A stretch of DNA of 11,419 bases from an uncultured Clostridia bacterium (GTDB lineage Bacteria > Bacillota > Clostridia > Peptostreptococcales > Anaerovoracaceae), in assembly GCA_937928455.1 (NCBI GenBank), contig CALFUG010000150.1, positions 1 through 11,419 of the forward strand, in the 5' to 3' direction. Made by a program: the position numbers and the translations under genes. Shown here one piece after another: positions 6,634 to 11,419 of this stretch (positions are counted from its first letter, which is position 1; each line of letters opens with the position of its first letter). The notes below the pieces were generated by a model, which saw nothing but the letters and a program-made list of their open reading frames with translations, did not search any database and was not told the DNA's origin.

Positions 6634-7906
6634 CAAACCTCTCCTTTAACTCTTGAAGAAACTTTTTGAACTGTATCTCCGACCCGTTTTCCGTTGGTAA
6701 ATAATACCGGGCTCCCTTCCGAACCAAATCGTCGGGAAGGTATTGTTGTTTTACATAACCGCCGAATTCATGAGGGTATTGATATCCTAATCCATGCCCT
6801 CGATCTTTGGCGCCTTGATAGTGCGAATCTGCCAAATGAGAGGGTACTGCGCCAGCACCCATCTCCTCTAAATCATTTTGGGCTCTCATTAATGCCATAT
6901 ATGAAGCATTTGACTTTGGACATGAAGCCATTAGTATTACTGCTTGGGCTAAATTGATTTGTGCTTCCGGAAGTCCTACCATTAAACTGGCTTTTACACA
7001 TGAAGTTACAATGGTAATGGCACTGGGATATGCCATGCCAATGTCTTCGGATGCGATGACCAGTAGTCTTCTTCCAATCATCATCAAGTCGTCCCCGCCT
7101 TTTAATAGCCGGGCCAAATAATGAATGGCCGCATCTGGATCCGAACCTCGAATGGACTTCTGAAGCGCACTTAAAAGCTGATACTTATCTTCACTCTTAT
7201 CATAGAAGGTGGTACGACGTTGCATCGCCTCTCCAACCAACTCCAGTGTTATTTTTTTGGAATCACCTAGATTATCACTCAGAAACCCGAGTGTATCCAG
7301 GGCAATTCGAGCATCTCCAGAACTTAGATCTGCTAAAGCATCCAGTGCAACAGGATCGATTTCGATTGACTTATTAGCCAGTCCTTTTTCCGAATCATTC
7401 AGGGCTCTTTTCAATAATGTGAAAACATGTTCCTTTTTCAATGCTTTAAACTCATAAATGCTGCGCACCCGGCTTAAAATGGCATTGTTTACTGCAAAGT
7501 AGGGATTCTCCGTGGTAGAACCAATAAAACGTATCACCCCATCTTCCAACGCTTTGAGAAGACTGTCCTGTTGCAGTTTGTTCCATCGATGAAACTCATC
7601 AACATACAAATATGTGGCCTCCTTTTGAAGGCCAAAAAACTTTCCTTTGGATTTTTCCAGTATCTCTTTCAGCTCTTTGATTCCCGTAGTAGATGCGTTA
7701 AGTTCATAAAAATCCGCATCCATTTCCCGGGCAATAATCCTGGCAAGGGTGGTCTTTCCGGTGCCGGAGGGTCCAAAAAAAATAGCAGAATCAAAAGTTC
7801 GGCTTTTAATGGCATTATAAAGCAATGAACCCTTGTACATGAAGTGCTCTTGCCCCACCACATCTTCCAGCCGTTCCGGTCGCAATTTTGTAGATAGTGG
7901 TATCAT
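6623..7906 (-). CDS. rarA: Replication-associated recombination ATPase RarA (MgsA/WRNIP1 family)
   Basis: RarA is a tetrameric AAA+ protein acting at stalled replication forks, related to clamp-loader ATPases and to eukaryotic WRNIP1/Mgs1. The 427 residues are family length. Motifs are the N-terminal LRPERLEDVVGQEHF (8-22), Walker A GPSGTGKT (45-52), Walker B YLYVDEFHR (99-106), sensor 1 GSTTENPYF (129-137), the SRVRS arginine region (145-149) and LSSGDARIALD in the lid. The C-terminal MgsA-type tetramerisation domain contains KSIRGSDPDAAIHYLARLLKGGDD and RRLLVIASEDIGMAYP. The box after Walker B is DEFHRWNKLQQD, where DEIHRFNKAQQD is usual: a conservative but uncommon change. The ATG at 7906 has AGGAG 5 nt upstream. 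It starts 8 nt after the hdeD-like gene and overlaps ispH, so the three are probably one transcript. Confidence 0.96.
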   Translation of the reverse strand: MIPLSTKLRPERLEDVVGQEHFMYKGSLLYNAIKSRTFDSAIFFGPSGTGKTTLARIIAREMDADFYELNASTTGIKELKEILEKSKGKFFGLQKEATYLYVDEFHRWNKLQQDSLLKALEDGVIRFIGSTTENPYFAVNNAILSRVRSIYEFKALKKEHVFTLLKRALNDSEKGLANKSIEIDPVALDALADLSSGDARIALDTLGFLSDNLGDSKKITLELVGEAMQRRTTFYDKSEDKYQLLSALQKSIRGSDPDAAIHYLARLLKGGDDLMMIGRRLLVIASEDIGMAYPSAITIVTSCVKASLMVGLPEAQINLAQAVILMASCPKSNASYMALMRAQNDLEEMGAGAVPSHLADSHYQGAKDRGHGLGYQYPHEFGGYVKQQYLPDDLVRKGARYYLPTENGSEIQFKKFLQELKERFGED

Positions 7907-7914
7907 GCCAACTC

Positions 7915-8442
7915 CTATAAATCCCGTAAATATGTGGTCGAAATTATCATTAACCCTCCCGCGATGAGAAGATAAACACCAGCCATCATAACAATCAACG
8001 AAAAAGCTTTCATGGCCGCATAAAACATCAGTAAGCCAAACAAGCCATGGATCAGTGCAAAAATCATGTTGGCTCCATACTTAAGCCCCATTCTTCGCCG
8101 AGTCAAACCGGTATATATACGTTCCGCCGCAGATAAAAAGGCAAAAAAACCCACAAATAATCCAGCTACTGTAACGGTTAAATTCGGATTGATGGTAATC
8201 AAAATTCCCAGAATGAAGAAGATAATCCCCAACACCATTTTTGTTCTGGTATAAGGTGTCTGGTCGTATCGATATCGGGAAGCAATGGCCATATATATCC
8301 CTGCAGAGCAGGCAGACAATCCGATAACACCGGCTAAGAAATGAACTACAATTTCCGGCCACCCTAAAAAAAAGATGCCTATGGCGGCGATAAGCCCTCC
8401 AAAAAAAGTCCCCATGGATTTCAAGCGATGTAAATTAAACAT
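7915..8442 (-). CDS. HdeD-like (DUF308) six-helix membrane protein
   Basis: This 175-residue protein is almost entirely hydrophobic, with six predicted membrane segments near residues 10-28, 31-53, 68-84, 88-110, 121-141 and 147-168. They are arranged as three hairpins separated by short basic loops (ASRYRYDQTPYTRTK, TGLTRRRMGLKYG). The pattern GWPE..VHFLAGVIGL...GIYMAI and its later counterpart NPNLTVTVAGLFVGFFAFLSAAERIY match the HdeD/DUF308 family. E. coli HdeD is linked to acid resistance, but most family members have no known function and I assign none. The ATG at 8442 has AAAGGAGG 8 nt upstream. It is the first gene of the hdeD-like/rarA/ispH-rpsA operon and has its own promoter, described separately. 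Confidence 0.82.
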   Translation of the reverse strand: MFNLHRLKSMGTFFGGLIAAIGIFFLGWPEIVVHFLAGVIGLSACSAGIYMAIASRYRYDQTPYTRTKMVLGIIFFILGILITINPNLTVTVAGLFVGFFAFLSAAERIYTGLTRRRMGLKYGANMIFALIHGLFGLLMFYAAMKAFSLIVMMAGVYLLIAGGLMIISTTYLRDL

Positions 8443-8453
8443 AAGAAGAGCCT

Positions 8454-8489
8454 CCTTTTGATGTAAAAGAATTATACCACATCAAAAGG
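8454..8489. repeat. 11-bp perfect inverted repeat around the hdeD-like promoter
   Basis: CCTTTTGATGT (8454-8464) and ACATCAAAAGG (8479-8489) are perfect reverse complements separated by 14 nt that contain the -10 box. The left arm also contains part of the Shine-Dalgarno sequence of the hdeD-like gene (read AAAAGGAGG on the minus strand). There is no T run, so it is not an ordinary terminator. It could be an operator or an RNA hairpin in read-through transcripts. Confidence 0.7.
8471..8479 (-). promoter_or_regulatory. Extended -10 promoter of the hdeD-like/rarA/ispH operon
   Basis: On the minus strand TGGTATAAT is a perfect TATAAT (8476-8471) with an upstream TGn extension. No good -35 is visible at 16-18 nt (best about three of six matches), as is common for extended -10 promoters. 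Transcription would begin near 8464, about 20 nt before the ATG and just inside the right-hand arm as transcribed. Confidence 0.65.
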
Positions 8490-8525
8490 TATATTGCATA
8501 CACTAACACACGGACTTATTGGTGG

Positions 8526-9098
8526 CTACATTTCTCCGAAGCTAAGGTGTGCCTCTCTCTTCAAATCCCCGATTTTTATAAAAAGTTCACGTAAATTCCG
8601 GGGACGATAATCCATATAATCCATCAGTTCCTGAAAATAAGGCAAACATCCCTTACTATCGTATAGGCCATTAATATCTCCGATAAGCTGAAACAAAGAA
8701 ATTTGCCAATCCAGAATTTCTCTTTTTGGAACATATGCCAGTCGTATATTCCGACTCTCTATTTCATAGTAAATCCAGCGGTAATCCAAACAAATGTTCC
8801 CAATATCAATCAAATAATCTTCTGCCTTTAACAAGACGGCAAGAACTTTCTCAATGAGTTCCAATGCTTCATATAAGTGGGAGAAAGTGAGTTTATCCAA
8901 GGCTTGGAAGTTTTGGACTTCGTAATATACCAGGTCCTCCGTAGCGGTAGACACAAATCTCATGGGCAATAAATCCCCCAGTTGACCGCTGCATAAAACT
9001 CTTCTTTCATACTCTTTCAGTAGTCCTTTTGGATATATCACTTGAAAAAAATCCCTTTCCATCTTTCGAACTATATTCTGGTTATCATTACTCATCAT
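8526..9098 (-). CDS. DUF6382-like protein of a Tad pilus cluster
   Basis: The 190-residue product is soluble, with no signal or membrane segment. The region AEDYLIDIGNICLDYRWIYYE (92-112) followed by NIRLAYVP (117-124) resembles DUF6382 domains, which carry a similar LLDPxYI...FCYYP pattern and usually sit in front of an FHA phosphopeptide-binding domain in clostridial Tad loci. Here the protein ends soon after (LREAHLSFGEM-like end) with no FHA domain. Its role is unknown; a regulatory or adaptor role in pilus assembly is only inferred from the neighbours. The ATG at 9098 has AGGAG 6 nt upstream and overlaps the preceding TadE-like gene by 11 nt, so it is translationally coupled. It appears to be the last gene of the cluster. 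Confidence 0.68.
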   Translation of the reverse strand: MMSNDNQNIVRKMERDFFQVIYPKGLLKEYERRVLCSGQLGDLLPMRFVSTATEDLVYYEVQNFQALDKLTFSHLYEALELIEKVLAVLLKAEDYLIDIGNICLDYRWIYYEIESRNIRLAYVPKREILDWQISLFQLIGDINGLYDSKGCLPYFQELMDYMDYRPRNLRELFIKIGDLKREAHLSFGEM

Positions 9099-9876
9099 TT
9101 TCCTCTCCTATACAGCTTTTACAAGGTGTGTATCCTCTTTCTTTCGCGGCGGATTTCATCATCGCCACCACGTAGCGATCTACAATAAAGCAATTTCCTT
9201 GATGGTACGACTTTCCTTGATTGGGAAACACGTATACATAATTACCATTTCCTAATTTTTCAGGATTACAGTGAGCACATGGAGTATAGTTTCTGCGGAC
9301 CGAGGCAGACAATGTTGTTTGCCTCGCATAAACTTGAATAAAGGGACAATTTTCCATATGATACCGCTCTCCAGCTACCGGGAAAACCCAAACCACCAAA
9401 TCTTCTTCCGTCACATCGGAAGGCTCAGTGGATATCACTGCCGTTCTTCCAACAAATTCTCTGAAAATTAAGGTGGTTTCTCCTGCGGTTGGCTTTTGTA
9501 TTACCGATGGAAAAGGGATGTTTCTGGAATAGGAAACACCCAAACGAATGATATCTGTGTAACCTTGGCTCTCTTTGTCGGTGCGGAACTCCGATATATA
9601 GCACAGACCATCTAATGAGGTTTCATCAATAGAACGATTGGCAATCCTATCATTCAATAATAGTGATGTAGCAATGTCTGTTGATTCTTTTTCCTTGTGA
9701 TAAGCTGTAATGGCTAGTCGGTGCGCTTCATCCATAGCCAAGCATGTGACCTGTATTTCATACAGAATCCACCGCATGCTAAAGGCCACCGTTAGAACCG
9801 CAATAAAGAACAGGGGTAAAAAAATGGCAGCCTCTACCGTGACAGATCCATTTTTAATAAATTTCTGTTCCCACAT
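9088..9876 (-). CDS. TadE-like pseudopilin with two C-terminal His/Cys (zinc-type) modules
   Basis: From the ATG at 9876 the product is 262 residues. The N-terminus, NGSVTVEAAIFLPLFFIAVLTVAFSMRW, is a TadE/TadG pseudopilin helix with Glu at +5 after Gly10, the pattern cut by prepilin peptidase. An extracytoplasmic region follows, then two tandem modules at about 161-203 and 213-255. Each reads V-W/Y-VFP..G..YH...C...YTPC..C. The potential metal ligands are H173, C177, C200, C203 and H225, C229, C252, C255, both sets spaced H-x3-C-x22-C-x2-C. Similar YH..C...G..PC..C modules occur at the C-termini of various secreted proteins and probably bind zinc; that is inference here. ATG 9876 has GGAG 6 nt upstream; the earlier ATG at 9903 has no ribosome site. 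It overlaps the DUF5702-like gene by 23 nt. Confidence 0.8.
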   Translation of the reverse strand: MWEQKFIKNGSVTVEAAIFLPLFFIAVLTVAFSMRWILYEIQVTCLAMDEAHRLAITAYHKEKESTDIATSLLLNDRIANRSIDETSLDGLCYISEFRTDKESQGYTDIIRLGVSYSRNIPFPSVIQKPTAGETTLIFREFVGRTAVISTEPSDVTEEDLVVWVFPVAGERYHMENCPFIQVYARQTTLSASVRRNYTPCAHCNPEKLGNGNYVYVFPNQGKSYHQGNCFIVDRYVVAMMKSAAKERGYTPCKSCIGEENDE

Positions 9877-11044
9877 AATCCACTCCGTTAATGGTAATTT
9901 CATAAGAGAACCCGGTGTAGCATTCTTGGACTAAAAAGTGGGACTTGGTAATACAACACAAGTTGATTTGTATGAGGTCCAGTATACGTAACAATTGGGT
10001 TTCCCGATTTTGGAGAAGCAAGAATCCATTCAGGTATTTCTCATACCCCACCGACGATTCTTTTTTGGGACTCACATAATTTCCTGCTTCACGGTTTTTT
10101 GAAATGGCATCAAAGGATAATGCCCAGTGTTCCTCTCCTTTCATCGGTTCTACTCCCTCTCCATTCACCAGCAACTTCCAATCATTATTGGCTTCAAAAC
10201 CTGCCCATATACCTGCCAATGCCAATTGGGTTACCACGGCTTTCGGGCCTGGTGTTAAGATAGATGCGGCCACGGACAGCGTTTTCATTTTCTGGGGGTC
10301 CGATTTAATATGAGCCAGGTTTAACAATGTTCTCAAGGCAGTGAAGTCTCTTTGGAATCTTCTTAAATTCTCATCATCACTGGGTAAACCATATAAAAGA
10401 TATTCTGCTTCATTCTGAAAATGGCTATTTGGGATAAACGTCGTTCTCTTGTTATGATTGAAGTACTTTTGTATATAACGTAGTCGAAAAAGAGCACTTC
10501 CATTTAATGGATTTGTGGCCTCTCCCCTAAAATATTCCTTTAATTGCGTCAAGTTCAATGAATACCCGGAATGCCCCTTGGAAGGGAGAATACCCCATCC
10601 GGTGGTTTCTAGGGGGAGTGGTCGAAAAGCTCCTGTGGTTTCCTTAATATTATGTGAAGGAGGATATGTTGTCGCCTCTAGTATTTGATGTTCCAGAACA
10701 TCAATATTCCCCAAAGAAAATTCATGAAGGCTCATTTTCAGTGAATCCAGGTTTAGTGACAAAGTATATTGTTTCCGAAAATTTTCCGTCAAGTAAAAGG
10801 TCATGGTGGATTCCTGTTGATGTAGGTTAAGGTCTGTGGCAAATAAATTGTACCGTTCCTTTAATGGGATGTGGTATTCTGATAAAAGTGATCGTCCTGC
10901 CAAGTGAATATATTCTTTACAAAGAACCTGTTCTGCCTGATTTATGGCGGCCCCAACAAACATCAGCATCGCCCCTATCATAGAGGCAAGAACTAGTATT
11001 AGAAATACTGATATCATTCCATCTTTTCGAAAGAGTCGATCCAT
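9854..11044 (-). CDS. DUF5702-like membrane-anchored protein of a Tad pilus cluster
   Basis: The 396-residue protein has an N-terminal basic stretch (DRLFRKDG) and one hydrophobic helix, MISVFLILVLASMIGAMLMFV (10-30), then a large region predicted outside the membrane. The start RKDGMISVFLILVL and the following LAGRSLLSEYHIPLKERYNLFATD (48-71) match the head of DUF5702 proteins (G.ITVFLAL...ESVLAEYN..L...YGLF), which accompany TadE genes in clostridial Tad loci. Unlike the two flanking TadE-like genes it lacks the Glu at +5, so it may not be processed as a pseudopilin. A surface or assembly role in the pilus is inferred from position only. The ATG at 11044 has only a weak GGA upstream and overlaps the previous gene by 31 nt, so translation is probably coupled. 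Confidence 0.7.
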   Translation of the reverse strand: MDRLFRKDGMISVFLILVLASMIGAMLMFVGAAINQAEQVLCKEYIHLAGRSLLSEYHIPLKERYNLFATDLNLHQQESTMTFYLTENFRKQYTLSLNLDSLKMSLHEFSLGNIDVLEHQILEATTYPPSHNIKETTGAFRPLPLETTGWGILPSKGHSGYSLNLTQLKEYFRGEATNPLNGSALFRLRYIQKYFNHNKRTTFIPNSHFQNEAEYLLYGLPSDDENLRRFQRDFTALRTLLNLAHIKSDPQKMKTLSVAASILTPGPKAVVTQLALAGIWAGFEANNDWKLLVNGEGVEPMKGEEHWALSFDAISKNREAGNYVSPKKESSVGYEKYLNGFLLLQNRETQLLRILDLIQINLCCITKSHFLVQECYTGFSYEITINGVDYVGTEIY

Positions 11045-11403
11045 CGAATATATTCCGTTTCTTTTATAATATAACGGTTTGCCTCATATCCCTTTCTGAA
11101 ATGAAAAGTAAATATACCTTGCGATTTATGAGACACGTTTGTTTTTCCAACCAGTCTTGGAAACAGGCGAAGAGTCTCTTTATCAATCGAAACCATTCCA
11201 TCCTTATGGTTGGTGTCAATGATTGCCGTTTGGCTGAAAGAAACACTTTGCGACAATAGGGTCTGGTATAGCAAAGAGGCTTGACGAACCTCCAAGAAAA
11301 GAAATATTCCCGCCATAAGCAGAGTCATAATCACCAATACCACCACAGGCATCACCAAAGCCGCCTCCACCATGGTAGTCCCCTTTTTGTTCAGTCTATT
11401 CAC
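11014..11403 (-). CDS. TadE-like pilus assembly pseudopilin (start possibly beyond the window)
   Basis: The visible frame from GTG 11403 gives 129 residues. NKKGTTMVEAALVMPVVVLVIMTLLMAGIFLFLEV is a classic TadE N-terminus: basic residues, Gly8 then Glu at +5 (E13), and one membrane helix (about 12-37). A short extracytoplasmic domain follows. TadE-type pseudopilins are minor components needed for Tad/Flp pilus assembly. The GTG has no ribosome binding site in the 16 nt left before the window edge, and the frame stays open upstream (ICKLL), so the true start may lie outside. It is followed by the DUF5702-like gene with a 31-nt overlap. The ATPase, membrane platform and Flp pilin genes are presumably upstream, outside the window. 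Confidence 0.82.
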   Translation of the reverse strand: MNRLNKKGTTMVEAALVMPVVVLVIMTLLMAGIFLFLEVRQASLLYQTLLSQSVSFSQTAIIDTNHKDGMVSIDKETLRLFPRLVGKTNVSHKSQGIFTFHFRKGYEANRYIIKETEYIRWIDSFEKME

Positions 11404-11419
11404 TAGAAGTTTGCAAATA

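Noticed and set aside
8081..8362. Minus-strand 93-codon frame inside the hdeD-like gene
   Set aside because: It is an alternative frame of a well-formed membrane protein gene, with no start signal and no repeated hydrophobic pattern of its own.
8454..8489. Inverted repeat as a rho-independent terminator of the pilus operon
   Set aside because: The loop is 14 nt and no T run follows on the minus strand; the arms instead surround a promoter -10 box.

Overview
The window looks like chromosomal DNA from a spore-forming-type Clostridia (Bacillota), with moderately low GC and strong AGGAG-type ribosome binding sites. Four things point there: a ruvC-ruvA-ruvB block followed by a SpoIID/LytB-family gene, an IspH reductase fused to ribosomal protein S1 repeats (a clostridial arrangement), a Tad-type pilus accessory block with DUF5702 and DUF6382-like proteins, and a LexA-like palindrome of the Gram-positive type. 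I cannot place the genus.

Left part (1-2640): a minus-strand operon read right to left, ruvC > ruvA > ruvB > SpoIID-family gene, the last cut by the window edge. RuvC, RuvA and RuvB form the Holliday-junction resolvasome. Divergent from it on the plus strand is recN (2674-4293), a double-strand-break repair ATPase. The roughly 150 bp between them holds two face-to-face promoters and one perfect 16-bp palindrome, CAAACATATGTTTG in its core, placed to repress both. The window therefore starts with a compact, apparently SOS-controlled recombinational repair divergon.

Middle (4294-8525): a strong bidirectional terminator separates recN from a second minus-strand operon, read hdeD-like membrane protein > rarA > ispH-rpsA fusion. 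The genes are 8 nt apart or overlapping. The fusion protein joins the last step of the non-mevalonate isoprenoid pathway to four S1 RNA-binding domains. It ends in an unusual, roughly 90-residue Lys/Glu/Asp-rich helical repeat tail. The operon's own extended -10 promoter sits inside an 11-bp inverted repeat that also takes in part of the first ribosome binding site.

Right part (8526-11419): the distal end of a Tad/Flp pilus-like cluster, four overlapping minus-strand genes: a TadE-like pseudopilin > a DUF5702-type protein > a TadE-like protein carrying two C-terminal His/Cys modules with identical spacing > a DUF6382-like protein without its usual FHA partner domain. The ATPase, platform proteins, Flp pilin and prepilin peptidase would lie beyond the right edge. 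The most unusual items are the twin H-x3-C-x22-C-x2-C modules on a pilus pseudopilin, the helical repeat tail of the IspH-S1 fusion, and the two palindromic control regions. I see no RNA genes, CRISPR arrays, insertion sequences or prophage genes.
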